Assembly: GCA_028583405.1 (NCBI GenBank)
Contig: JAPTMU010000110.1
Coordinates: forward strand, 563,953 to 627,952
DNA: 64,000 bases
Direction: 5' to 3'
Source: Pogonophryne albipinna
Lineage: Eukaryota > Chordata > Actinopteri > Perciformes > Artedidraconidae
Positions 25,511 through 37,289 of this stretch are shown piece after piece. The position numbers were made by a program, and so were the translations under genes. The notes under the pieces were generated by a model that made no database searches, was not told the DNA's origin, and worked only from the letters and a program-made list of their open reading frames with translations. Every line of letters begins with the position of its first letter. Positions within the stretch are counted from its first letter, which is position 1.

Positions 25511-26399
25511 AAACAACATGAAGTTATCTACAAAAGGTAAAATACAGCTAATTAACACATATTGTTGTCTATCCATTTCCTAACTCTGTCTTTCTTAAAC
25601 CCTGTGTGTACAGTAGACACATTAGTGCCTCATTTATCTTTTAATAATGTGGGAACATTTCCAGGTGTGTGACCTTAGCTTGACTTGTCTGTGTGGGTGT
25701 TGCAACAGGAGAGATGATGGTGGCTGTCAAGTTGAGGGTAGCAGAGCAGAAATATCACAGCAGCAACAACAACAAGAGAAAAGAAGTATGAAAACAAAGA
25801 GAACAAACTCTAAACATCGAGAAACACTGAGGTGTTATTGCTGCCACAACCTTTGCAGATTGGCTCCACGCCCTGTCTGCCTTTTTCGTTAATACTGTAA
25901 TGGCTTAACGGATAGTTTGGATTGTTTGAAGTGGAGTCATCTGAGATCATTATTTACAGCACGCCCCCAGTTTGGAGAAGCAGAGAGGAGTTACTGCACA
26001 TAAGCTAAGCAATGTGCTCCTGTAGACGGGGGAATCATGCAAAACATATTTTAGCCACCTAAAAGAAAGACCCATCTATTTAGAATATTTTCCTTTAGTT
26101 AGTTTATTTGTGTTAATGTTTGACTTTGGTGAAGCAGAACTATCCCTTTTAAAATATGGGTTTACTCAGAAAAGGCTCAGATGCGAACCTTAGGATTTTA
26201 AATATCAATAGTGGGGCATTCATACAAAAGTTAATCAGAGAATTGTTTTTCTTTTTTAATGAAGCCCTATCCGTGAGTTGGTTCTGTTCAACACTGACCT
26301 GTTTTCATTCGAGTCCCCTTTGTGGATCGGCTCAATTCAACGCTGAAACTCTTCATATGGATGATCTGGAGCCTAGAAAGAGACAAACATTAACATCTT
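25511..26399. other. Non-coding, no feature seen
   Basis: No recognisable gene or repeat termini. Short open frames lack any domain. Confidence 0.35.
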
Positions 26400-27785
26400 G
26401 ACCAAAGAAACAGAACATGCCTCACAACTGAAAAACTAATCTGAAGTTCTACTGCTATCTAGTGGTCAGAAGCACAAAATAAAAAGGGGACATACCTGAT
26501 TACGGAGCAGTATTGTGAACAATAAATCCTTGCACTATTGCATAACACTTAATCATTGAGTCCCAAACAGGAAGCTGAGCCTTAATGTTGGTTTATTATC
26601 AGCTTGTATAACGTGTTATGCTTTATCTAGAGAGAGATGTGTTGGATCTTACTGTACATATTTTCTAAGAACAAAATAAAAGTAAACTGTGGTTTCAGAC
26701 TGGTTGTTTTGTGCACTGAAATTGGTAAAACTCAGTTAACCTTACTTTCATTCCAACCTATTTTCAGTGAAAGCTTATTGACGTTATATATTTCAATTTG
26801 TTCTGATAAAAGGTTGCATTTCACTATTCGTACAGTACGTACCTTCGCAAAGCTTGTCCCAGGCAGCAGGCCAATCGACCGCAAGGATACGCAGGCTGGA
26901 AACATCAGACCTACGACAGAGACAGAAAGAGAGATGAGAAGCAGATTACAACGTGAAAGAACACATGCAATTTCTAAAAGTCTGTGTGAGTGTGAGGAAA
27001 CACGAGATGGGTCCAAAACCACTGACCAGAAAAAGTTTTAAAATGATAAATTTGAGAGATTCAAATTTTTGCAGCACCTCGCTCTAAGTGCGGATAAAGT
27101 AAACGACTGTAAACTATTGTCATAATTACTGCCCCTTCAGAAAAAAGTAGTTAAGAATAAGCAAGAACATATGATTGGATTACTAAGGCGTAGTCCACAC
27201 AGGTACTTTGTGGGTTGTGTTTTGGCTCTAAATGCATGGTGATGATAGGTCACTGAAGGACCTTTTGGGGATAACATATGTTTTGGACTTCATTTGCATT
27301 TTCATCATGACTGGACAGGAAGATTACATCAGTTTTCAAAAAACACCTGTGAACGTGCAGACACGATGCATGAAAACGTACATTAAAAACATCTAGTGTG
27401 TAAAACAGAAAGTGTAAAGGGCATGTCACCTTCTCTTATCCCTTTAATCGGATTGATCAAAATGCTATGCAACTTGTTAAGAGACTATTTCTTTAAACCA
27501 CACCTCTAACTGACATCAAATCTTTTCTGAGAGGTAGTCACATTAAAAATAAAGGGCTTACAGTCTTAAAAGAGCTCCAGGATCACTGTAAGGATCTAAG
27601 AAGAAGATTCTGGGTCCAAGGCAGTTACTACCACCTCCAAAACAAAAAGGGTTTAACTTGCTTGGAAACACCTTCAACCCTTATCCTTTGCTTTGAAACT
27701 GCAGAAAAAAGGACTACTTTGACACCAAGTTCTACTTCTTGGAACTACTGAAAGTACAACAAGGGCTCTTTTCACACACCAAAAC
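26400..27785 (+). promoter_or_regulatory. Paralogous flank: 3' end of B and 5' leader of C
   Basis: 26560-26690 matches the copy A 3' flank, including TGTACATA (26653-26660) and AATAAA (26675-26680). 26740-27340 matches 9330-10250, and 27400-27785 matches the B leader at 15400-16003. Here the blocks are nearly contiguous, so this copy approximates the pre-insertion spacing. Confidence 0.5.
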
Positions 27786-27922
27786 ATGTCTGTAAATTCA
27801 ACGATTGACCACTGCAAAGCTCCCAATCGATTCACATATGAAGTCCTCTCCTGGGTGATGGTTGTGGAGTACGTGCTGGGTCTGCCTCTCAACCTGTCGG
27901 TCCTCTACATCTTCATCTTCAG
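27786..27922 (+). CDS. Receptor C exon 1
   Basis: 137 nt from ATG to AG before donor GTATGA. Encodes N-terminus and TM1; N-glycosylation site NST near the start. Confidence 0.85.
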
Positions 27923-29701
27923 GTATGAAGTAACACAATCTCTCTTTTAATGTCTATTTACTATTTTCAAAAGTCAGTAGAGAAAGCCTTTGGGGAGGGG
28001 AAAACGTTCAACCTGTTTACGTGATTCTTCAGTTTGGTGTTTCCCGTCTTTCAGACACTAATACGCCTCCAAAGAAAAGTCAACGAGGTGACTTGGGGAT
28101 AGCATAGATAGACACATCCAAGTATGCTGTACTTAAAACAGTGAACTTGCTACACATAAGAACCATACTTTATTTAAATTGACTTCTCACTAAGTGCCGT
28201 TTTAACCAGATGATCCGTGTCTGCTAATCTTGAGATAAACTGATAAAGTTGTAGAGCATAGCGTGCTGTGATTAAAGATAATCTGCAGGAACTTCAGCAG
28301 GCAGGATGCACAATTGCATGTTGCCACCATTCAATTATACATCGCAAAAAGATTTAAAAAACTGCAATAACACAAAACTCATATTCCTGCATTAAAACAT
28401 GCATCAATGTGCCGATAGAAGATTTCTGCACAATAGTTCTTATTCAAGTCTTCATGTTTCAAACACTAAGCAGAGTGCTTCAGTTTAATGAATGAATTGT
28501 CAGACTAGAGTTGGGCATGGATTCTGTAAAATAAAGCCAGTAACCGCAAAATAATACTGTTTTGTCAATGGCTTCCTCTTTCAGGTACAAGTTCTGGAAG
28601 AACAAAAGTATCTTCCTGTTCAATATTGTGGTTGCGGACTTCTTGCTGATGGTCTGTCTTCCTGCCAAGGTTTACCATTACCAAAATGGCCAGAGACGCA
28701 GCCCAATTAACGCCGAGTGTAAGACGATGCACTTCTTGCTGTGTCTCAACCGAGGGGCCAGCATCGCCTTCCTCATCACGCTCTCCATCGACCGATACTT
28801 CAATGTGGTTCATCTCGGGAGGAGGAACTTTGTCAAAGTGCTGAAGAAAACGCCTCAATTCTCCATCCTCATCTGGGTTCTCTTGCTGCCCCTCACCATC
28901 CCCACTATGGTCAACACCTTGGAGTGCTGCAACAGCTTGAGCAATGAAACTTTTCTAAACGATGTGACGGACCTCTTTAGAGAGGTACTGTCTTAGTTAC
29001 TTTTCTTTGGATTTGCTTTAGTGCGCAGTGCCTGATGCTCAGGATACAGAAAACATGTCGACCCGACCTTGGGCAACATACTTCAGGCCTATTTGCTCCT
29101 GATGGCCAACAACATTGTGTGAATGTTAGTTTCCTTGAGCAGGTAGCACCTTGTATGGCAGCCTCTGTGTGAAAGTCTGTCAATGGGTTAATATTAGTTA
29201 TGCAATGTACAAAAAGGCCTGAATAATTACGGCCATTTTATACTCCAATGTTAGAGGACCAATCTTACTAAAGCTTTCAACCCTGAAGAACTGTGTATCT
29301 GTATGAGCTGTCTAACTCAAAGTCACTTTTCTTTTCAGATTGTCTACTTCGCGCAGATCATCATCCCCTTCATCATCCTCGTCTATTGCACTGTGCGCAT
29401 CGTGAACCGGCTGCGGAGGAAAACCGTGAGCGAGAAGACCAAACTGAGGCGAGCGGTGCTGGCGGTCATATCTGTCGTTGTCGTGTTCACCCTCTGCTTC
29501 CTGCCAATCACTATAGCCAGAGCGGTGCTGCTGGTTGCCAGGCTTCAGTACGACAGCCTCATGGTGCTGTCTTACATCGACTGCCTGCTGGACCCGCTGG
29601 TTTACTGTTTCTGTATCTCGGGTTTTAAAGACGCTTACATTTCCACCTTCTGTCCAACGTTTCTTACGAAGAAACTGTTGAAAGCTGAACAACCACAATA
29701 G
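27786..29701 (+). CDS. HCAR/OXER1-like GPCR copy C (three exons, 299 aa)
   Basis: Joined from 27786-27922, 28585-28984 and 29339-29701 (900 nt with TAG). Intron phases 2 and 0 match copy B exactly. TM motifs are intact: PLNLSVLY (TM1), VVADFLLMV (TM2), SIDRYFNVVH (TM3), CFLP (TM6), DPLVYCFC (TM7). Exon 2 is nearly identical to that of copy B, suggesting recent duplication or gene conversion. Two things set C apart: the third extracellular loop is collapsed (ARLQ runs straight into YDSLMVLS, about 15 residues fewer than B), and the C-tail is short, ending KKLLKAEQPQ without B's Thr-rich run. Introns are 662 and 354 bp, against 5079 and 845 in B. Expected to be a Gi-coupled plasma-membrane receptor; the loop loss may alter ligand access. 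Confidence 0.87.
28585..28984 (+). CDS. Receptor C exon 2
   Basis: Acceptor TTTCAG, donor GTACTG. TM2 to second extracellular loop, with an N-glycosylation sequon (NET) that B lacks in the loop after ECCNS. Confidence 0.88.
29339..29701 (+). CDS. Receptor C exon 3
   Basis: Acceptor TTTTCAG, stop TAG. TM5-TM7 and short tail; lacks the loop segment present in copies A and B. Confidence 0.88.
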   Translation: MVYFAQIIIPFIILVYCTVRIVNRLRRKTVSEKTKLRRAVLAVISVVVVFTLCFLPITIARAVLLVARLQYDSLMVLSYIDCLLDPLVYCFCISGFKDAYISTFCPTFLTKKLLKAEQPQ

Positions 29702-31391
29702 TAATTACGAATTCTAACTGAAAAATTCCTGAGGACACTGAAAAACACCAGGTTGTCTATACGGCCAAATATTAACAAAGCATGGATAGACGACTTCTCT
29801 GTGCAGTGTTAATTCTGCTCTGACGGCTCTGACTCATCAATTAAGTTGAATGGTTTCATTTGAAGATTTTTTGTTTTACTGACACTGATTAAAAAATACT
29901 TGTCTGCTTCTTTTGAAACTCATTTTCTTCCGTGTTTTGATTGAGAAATTGACACCGAAACCCATGTTTTCTTTCCCAAACTCACTTCAATTCTAAGTCT
30001 ACTGTAAATATAAAGAAAATAAGAACATATCTTAAAAAAAAATTCAAGAGCGGTGCAAAGTACATCATCATCCATAGCTGTTTTTAAGTGTTCAGTAATG
30101 GACTTTTTCCTTAATTCATTGAGATCTGGTGTAAAACTGAAAACAAATACATACTTGTTGCATGATCAGATTTAAGGTCTGCAGTTTTGCTCTCCTCGTT
30201 TGTATATCTGCAGACATCGTTGGACAACACTCACTCAGTTTTCAGAAGACCATTCCAAGATTGTATTCATCTGAATGTCACCATCTGCAAATATTACAAG
30301 TTGTTAAAAACATTAAAATGCCACAGAGCGATGATACTATGTGTTTTCATTTTCAGAATTAATCTAATACATGGGACAAACCAAATTAATCTAGAATGGT
30401 GTTCCACTTTTTTTTATATAGGCCTATATAATTATTAAAACCAAACTAATATTCCCGCCAGAAATATAAGTTACATATCTGAGTGGAAGTGAGGTGCAGC
30501 TAGCTTTATCAAGGTGTAACATTAGCATAATGCAAAGGAACACATAGGCAGCGACAAAACGGGTTAAAAAGGTTATTTTTTTAATAAAACCACAAAATAT
30601 TGTTATATTTAAATCTAGGAATAAGACAGGCGTTATTGTGACATCAAGAAATGTCTTCAACGCTGTGGTAAACTAGTGACTTAGCTAACAAAAGTTAGCT
30701 AGTTTAAGTCAGTGACCTGCTGTTTTTTTTTAAATTGGCTTTTGGGTAAACACTTAGTAAAAATGCTTTTATTTGAAAGTATTTGTTTTAATTATCAATT
30801 AAAAGTAAAATGTCAAAACTATGACTGTTGTAAAATAATTCAAACGGAGTATTTCAAAACTGTCCTGTCATTTGAAAAACAAACTACATTCAAACTGCTA
30901 TAAATGAATGTAAACTAGCTTAAAATGAGTAGCCTAACCCTTCATCTTTGAAATGACACATTCACATAAATATATAACAAACACGTTATTTATCACTTCG
31001 GATAAAGAAGAATTAGTGAAATTTGATGAAAAGCAGCTTATATTATTTAAGGTTCACGTAAAAAAATAGTTACCTTGCGTGTCCCAGCTGAGTTGCCGTT
31101 GTGACCGTTGAGTGAAGTTAACCGTTAGTAGTTTATCCGTTAAAACCTATACAGTCTATGGTTAAAACCTATTTTATTGCGATAAAAAAAACTCCATGAA
31201 AATATAGTTTTAATTCAACCTAGTCTTAATCCCTTAAAGTGAAATGAGGACACAAACATTTATGTTTTAACCTCCCAACAGGTAAACAGGTGGATATTCA
31301 ACTCACTTCCGGTACGACCCTTCAAGATAAAATGATTATTAACGTGTTTTGAAAAACTGGGATTATTATTATTTATTTATTTTTACACTGT
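29702..31391. other. Intergenic, no gene seen
   Basis: AT-rich sequence downstream of receptor C. No coding potential and no clear transposon termini recognised. Confidence 0.4.
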
Positions 31392-32129
31392 GCCCCGTCT
31401 CAGGTCGACTATTTTCATTTCCTCGCTCCTCGGTCCTCGGTCTCACCGGAAGTTGATTTGTCTGCGCCATCTTGAGTACCGTCCCATGGCTCTTATTTCT
31501 GCCGGAGGACCGAGGATCGAGGAGCGAGGAGCGATAATGGAGGAGCGATAACGGAGGAACCACCAGACCATCCTCCGATTTCCATTCAGTCAGTCATTAA
31601 GTGCTATTAAAATGTTAATGTGCTACATATCCACACAAACAAACAAAGTGTGCAATCCAATTAATGTTAATCTAACTGGGTTTTGATAGATAATATATCT
31701 CTTTTTCTTCTCTCAATTATTTTATCTCTATTGTGCACTCATCAATATTAATCAAACTATTGTTCGTTTATACATTTTAAGAATGGCGTTTATCTTTTTT
31801 GAGAATGAGTTCTTATTTTATTTTATTTATTGGGGTCTACAACAGATGATACAAATGTTTGTGTCAGTAAATGTGTGGCGGGGGTGTTTGTGAAAACAAT
31901 GGGGACAGAGCTGCTGTCAGACGATCAGCTGTGCGGCGTCATCACAAACGGACGTCGCTTCACGTGACGCTCCGGAGGAAAGGACGTCCCATTGCTCTTA
32001 AAACTCATTTCCCTGCTTCTCGTGGTTTCCTTGCGTCCCACCATGCTTCCCTGGTGGGAGGGACTAGTCGCAGGGAAACGACGCAAGTAAGGGAAGCAAG
32101 GATTTCATTTAACCGACCTGAGACGGGGC
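31392..32129. mobile_element. MITE with GCCCCGTCTCAGGTCG inverted ends (738 bp)
   Basis: GCCCCGTCTCAGGTCG at 31392 is exactly complemented by CGACCTGAGACGGGGC ending at 32129. Both halves contain further hairpins: CCTCGCTCCTCGGTCC against GGACCGAGGATCGAGG at 31421-31523, and TCCCACCATGC..GGTGGGAGGGA at 32037-32063. Superfamily not assigned. Confidence 0.75.
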
Positions 32130-32714
32130 CCTGCAGACCTCTCTCCACGAGCTGCAGAAGCGAAATGCTTGATGGGAAACGACTCGCTGGTATCTCGAGC
32201 TGAGCGCTCATTGGTGGTTTTTACCCCGTGCTGGTGGTGAAACTCTCCAATTGGCTCCGCAAAAGTTTGTTGTTGTTTTGTGTCAGTTTTACGTCGACAC
32301 TTCCATTCACATTGTTCATAATTGTTCCACAATGTTTATCATCATGAAATTAACATCTATGTTATACCATACTTGCACTGCTTACCGTTTTCATACTTTA
32401 TAGGCCTATTTTAGCATATTCATACACACTGTTAATACTGCTCATACTTCTCATAGGCTATCTAGTGTATTCATACCCCTCACTGTTTATTCATCATTCA
32501 ATTAATTCTATATTTTATGCTGTAGATTGTGTACATTACTTTTCACTTACTGCTTTTTGCACTCCTGGTTAGAAGCTAACTGCATGTCGTTCTCTCAGTA
32601 CCTGTAATCTGTGCAATAACAATACAGTTGAATCGTATCTTGAGCAGGAACAAATGTATGTACTTAGTACATATCTGACATTAACGATTAAACACATTTG
32701 TGCATTCTTTATCA

Positions 32715-32845
32715 GGGTGTCCGCGGGGTCTTAAAAAAGTATTAAAAGTTGATAAATCAATTTATTGAAAATGAAGGCTATTAAAAAGTATTAAACGCCA
32801 TTTTCAAGTTATTACATTTTGTAGTTTGTTTTCAATAAGTACACC
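32715..32845. mobile_element. Truncated hAT-like fragment (inverted relative of 24984-25510)
   Basis: CAGGGTGTCCGCGGGGTC at the left end and a run of TTAAAAAGTATTAAA sequence matching the inverted right half of the element at 24984-25510. The other end is missing. Confidence 0.65.
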
Positions 32846-34791
32846 GACTCCAGAGTACTTGAGTCAATGTACTTTCTTACGATCCAGCTCTGGGACTAGT
32901 ACAGTATGTCCTAGTCTATCTATTTAAATTATAGTTTTAATACAATCAAATTAAAACAAGATGGAATTAACCTTTATTGAGAAGTGCCAGGATTCTGCTT
33001 TGTTTCTGCATTCAACATTCCTACCAATTGACACCCAGTTCAATCTAGACCAAGGTCTTATTCCATGTATGAAGATTTTTTAACAAACAGACAACAGAGT
33101 CCTAGGAAATAGCAGTTTATTAAAAACATTGTACACACACATGCTCGCCACAGGGTGTCATCCTTTCCCTCTGCCTGTTCATTCAGATGACTGCATCTAT
33201 TCCCAAGGTCTGAGAAGGGACACGGCCCTGCCCTCCATGTTTCGAGCGCTCTGGCAATGCGCTGCTGGAGTTTAGCACATAGAATTACCATTGTAAATTA
33301 TTTTGGTTGAACTGAAAAAAAATCCAAGCCTTTGTAATAAATCACGGTTTTCCACTTTTAGTTTGGTTTGGGGCTTAAACTAATTCCAGGTAGCGTTTAT
33401 AGACCAAACTCTACTAGATGATGTTGTGTAGGCATATATATAAAAATAGTTTCTTATATTTGAACCTCTTTTATTTTGTTATAGACTTTGAACTTGCACG
33501 TGGACAAGTTCCTAGACCAGCTCCTTCAAGCAGAGGATGTGTGACATCATTCTTCCTCTGCTTCACGTTTCTAGCTTTCATTTTTTTTTAAAACAGGCAG
33601 AGAATCTGTGTTGTGTTTGTTTATGGTTCTGTCAAAGTGAAACATTCCTCTTGGATGCATTAGGGACAGGGCCGTGGGAAGTAGGGGTGCTGAGGGTGCT
33701 GCAGCACCCCCTGGTGGAGGACCATCAATCTGCACTTCCACAAGATTAAATACAAATATAATACACAAAAAACGAATTTTCGTTAACTTTAGTCTAAGTT
33801 ATCTTAGTGGGTTTGTTTGTATTTATTTATAGAAGGACCATGCATACAAAAATGTATCTCAGCAAAGAGAAGAGATGCAATATGCCAGATTATAGCTAAT
33901 AGCTAATTTCCATCTGTGGTCCTCAGATCAGTTTTAAACGGTTTGGTCACAATTTATGTAAACAAATATTTCCAAGGCACACCTTTATGATTATTAGGAT
34001 AAATAAAAACAGGTTTGAAATCATTCCAATGTATACTATAGGACAGTAAACCACAACTATCGTTTAAAACTGGAGAGATTACAAAATATGCATAAATAAA
34101 TGTTAACTAGGTAAAATAAGATATAAATGAACCACAAAAATAAAATAAGTTAGCCTACATTTATTGGTAATTGGCTATGGTAGGTTATTGGAAATGTTCA
34201 CATTCTTATTTGATTAATAGATTGAAGCATTTTACTTTGAAATGTTAAAAAAAAAATCTTCCGGACCTCCCTAGAGGATGTGACGTCCACCCCCCAATTA
34301 AAACATATTTTATGATTGCCAGCCTAACTCTTTTCAGTAAATGATCCATGGAAAACCAACATGTTTCCTTGTGGCGAAGGTGACTGCTCAGATGTAATAT
34401 CATGGTTAAATGATATATGGATATACCATTTATACGACATTTTTTGCAAACATAATGTATATTTCATCGTTTTTGTATTTAACAACTAAGACACAGCCTA
34501 AAAACAGTGCTCAGCTAATTTGTATTTTAAATAGCGCTTGTCTGCTACTAAAGTGTAAAGCTAGTTGAAACCTGCCTGCAAATAAGAAAGTTCACATGTC
34601 TGTTTAACAAGGAAAGTCTAAACCAATATAGAAAATGTATGTTACATGTTCAGAGTATGGCTGTTGCTGCCTTGTGTATTACCCGACCAATAGAAGAATT
34701 TGCAGCCAATCAAATGTATGAAGATGTACAGATTATTTTGTACTAATGCCATATCTTCTTCTTGGATTTCAAACCATTGCTGTTTAGAACA
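32846..34791. other. Intergenic between receptor cluster and IFIT
   Basis: Mostly non-coding. About 33661-34000 (GTAGGGGTGCTGAGGGTGC..., AACGGTTTGGTCACAATTTATG) is an interspersed repeat also seen at 42575-43300. At 33485-33543 a short open stretch (LNLHVDKFLDQLLQAEDV-stop) follows a good acceptor, TTTATTTTGTTATAG; it could be an isolated terminal exon but I cannot place it. Confidence 0.4.
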
Positions 34792-36144
34792 CTATGGCTC
34801 TTGCAGGTTTGCCAGAATATCTATTATTTCTCCAGACAGTCTCTTCTCCAGAACTTTGATGCTTTTCTCACGAAAGAAGGATTGGTGCGGTATCGCTGCC
34901 GCCTTCATGTGATATCGTATTGACATGTTGCCATCCTTTTTACGGAAATATAAATGATTTGCATACTTGTGGTAAAGCATTTGTTTGTCTGCAAGTTCCA
35001 AATCACTTTCTAACAGTTCCTGATATTTCTGATCAGCTTTAGCCTGACCACCATGTGACAGTGCATATACATCTGCAAGTTCTATTTTCCTCATACGTGA
35101 GGAATCAGGGTAAAGAGCAATCACCTCCTCAAGGAGAAGGATTGCTCTGTCTATCAAGCTTTTCTTTGGGTGACTTTCCCTGGAAAAAAGGATCTTCCAT
35201 TTGTAGCAGAGTGCAACACATCTCTTCAGATAACGCTCATCTGGATGGTTCTTCAGAGCCTCCTCTGCCAAATCAATGGCCTCATCACCAGATATATACT
35301 TTCTGTAAACCCATAGCAATGGTTTTAAACCACTGTAGATGCTGACAGGACTTCTCAAAACCTTTGTGGCTAACTCACGTGCTTTATCTTCTATTCTTTC
35401 TCCTCTCTGAGCACGTTGATCAAGGTAGTGAGCAGCGAGGTACAAGTTCTTTGGATCCTGTTCTTGGGCAATTCTCATTTTCTCCACGATGTCATCTTCC
35501 AGCCCTGTCCTGCTGTGCTTAGAAGCATGCATTAAAGCTAAGGCATGGCTAGTGTTCCACTCTCGTATGCCTGACTGCATCTCGATGGCTCTCTGGAAGT
35601 AATCTACAGCAAGTGTTTTGTCTCCACTGACCGTCATCAGCGTATAGGCTTTTTCAGCGTAGGTCTCTGGGTGGAGCTCCTCCTGGGATAGGTTCAGGAT
35701 GTGGACCTTTGACAGGTATGCCTCACTCTCTGCTTGGTCTCCCAGGTGGTGGTGCAGCCAAGCCAGGTCCCCGTAGTTCACCACTAACCAGGGGCTCTCG
35801 TCTGTGTTTTTGATCTGGCTGAAGGCCTCTGTAGCCTTGTTGAAGAACTTCTGGGCGTCTTTATTGGATCCCAGCTTGTACTGAAGGAACCCTCGCAGGT
35901 TGTAGATGTGACCCAGCCAGGGGTTTCCATCATTGGTGCCAATGTTTAACAAGTTGTCCCTACAACGTAAAAGTAAGGACCTGCTGAGGTCAAGATCCCA
36001 GGTGAAGTGGCACTGCAGGGCCTCCAGTCTGGACACCAGTGTTTGACACAAAATAACAAAGTAATACATATTTTAGAAAAACGTATTTACTTTTTTTAAT
36101 TTACTTTTATGATGAAATCCAGAATCAGCTACTCACCTCATCAT
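34792..36144 (-). CDS. Interferon-induced protein with tetratricopeptide repeats (IFIT-like)
   Basis: Two-exon gene on the minus strand: a tiny coding exon 1 (36137-36144, ATGATGAG before donor GTGAGT) and one long exon 2 (34792-36028), the classic vertebrate IFIT layout. The protein is about 413 aa. It begins RLEALQCHFTWDLDLSR and continues WLGHIYNLRGFLQYKLG, both IFIT signatures, followed by successive TPR helices (for example AEKAYTLMTVSGD.. AVDYFQRAIE; DEAIDLAEEALKNHPDE; RAILLLEEVIALYPDS). IFITs are cytosolic, interferon-inducible TPR proteins that bind viral RNA ends or translation factors. Frame is intact throughout and the phase-2 junction (AG|A) restores Arg. Fish IFITs are lineage-expanded, so no numbered symbol is given. 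The start is inferred from the exon 1 donor; the open frame otherwise runs into intron. Confidence 0.88.
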
Positions 36145-36318
36145 TCAGCTGTTTCCTCAGCTTTGTAGTTCTGTAAATGTTTGGATGGTTTTTGCTCTTG
36201 ATGCTCTGGTATAAAGTCAGTGATGTGTAGCGTCTGTTTTGCTGTGAAAGATGGGATGTTATTTAGATCGCAGCTTTAAATGAAACAGGGTTAGGTCAAA
36301 CAAAGGTCAGAGGGGTGG

Positions 36319-37268
36319 GGGTAAACCAGACCCGGCGGCAGACATACGTCTTTGGGCGGGCATTTGATTTACCAGGGCGGGCCCACCCCGAAATTTACAT
36401 ATCCCGGGAAATCTGAATTGTCAAGGGGGGGGTTGTTAAACGCTCAAGATTTGTCAACGGAGGGGGGGGGCGCTCGCGAATTGTTGTTACGGAAAGAGAG
36501 GGGTTTTACGCTGTTGATGGTCTTATTATAGGCTACATCCATTGGTTGGTTTTGTGGCACATTTGTAACGCTGTGCCAACTTGGGCAAGCACGCAGGCAA
36601 ACCTGAGGAGCGCACACAGGGTGGAGAGGTGGAGTGAGGTTGAGCGATGGAGAGAAAGGGAGAGAGAGAGATTGAGCGAGGCAGAGAGCGTGTGCAGCGG
36701 TCTGCTTGCGCACAGAGCAGTTTGTGAGAGAGCCGGCTTGAGAGTCAATTTCTCTTCAAAATATAATTGATTGCCAGCCTCCCTTGTCCCTGGCTGGCTT
36801 GCTAGCTCGTAGGTAACGTAACTGATTTCTTCTAATGTGCTGCATCTGGCGCTGAGTTGCCATATTCCTTTCATGAACCACTTCCTGATATCCGTTGTTG
36901 CAGATAAATATAAATGATAATAGCCAAACTAACCTAGCAAGAGTAAACTGACAGGCTGCTGTGCCGCATCTCACTCAAAAACCAACACGACTCAACCCAG
37001 CGAAAAACCTGTCTCGCGCGCAGCCTTTCATTCAGAATTTCATTCAGAATTTCATAGCAAAATAAAAAAATGATATTAAACCAATCTTTCAACATAGTTT
37101 AAAACAAAAATAAATATTAGGACAAAGCCCTACAAATAACAACAATACACATAATAATAAAACAATTAAAATGTTGTATTCAGCCCTGATTAAAACAGCG
37201 GGCCCAAATCCTGGATGGGCGGGCCCGGCCCCATGGGGCCCGCCCATGACGCCGGGTCTGGGGTAAAC
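36319..37268. mobile_element. hAT-like element inserted upstream of IFIT exon 1 (934 bp)
   Basis: Element 36327-37260 has inverted ends CAGACCCGGCG...CGCCGGGTCTG and perfect 8-bp duplications GGGTAAAC at 36319-36326 and 37261-37268. Interior is G+C-rich at the ends (GGGCGGGCC) with low-complexity C/G and A/G runs; no transposase. The left edge is about 180 bp upstream of the IFIT start codon exon. Confidence 0.92.
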
Positions 37269-37277
37269 ATGCCTTAT

Positions 37278-37289
37278 CTTTCGTTTCCA
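37278..37289 (-). promoter_or_regulatory. IRF/ISRE-like motif beyond the hAT insertion
   Basis: On the minus strand the sequence reads GTGGAAACGAAAG, containing the IRF core AANNGAAA in the composite GGAANNGAAA arrangement. IFIT genes are normally driven by ISREs close to the transcription start. Single-motif evidence only. Confidence 0.4.
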
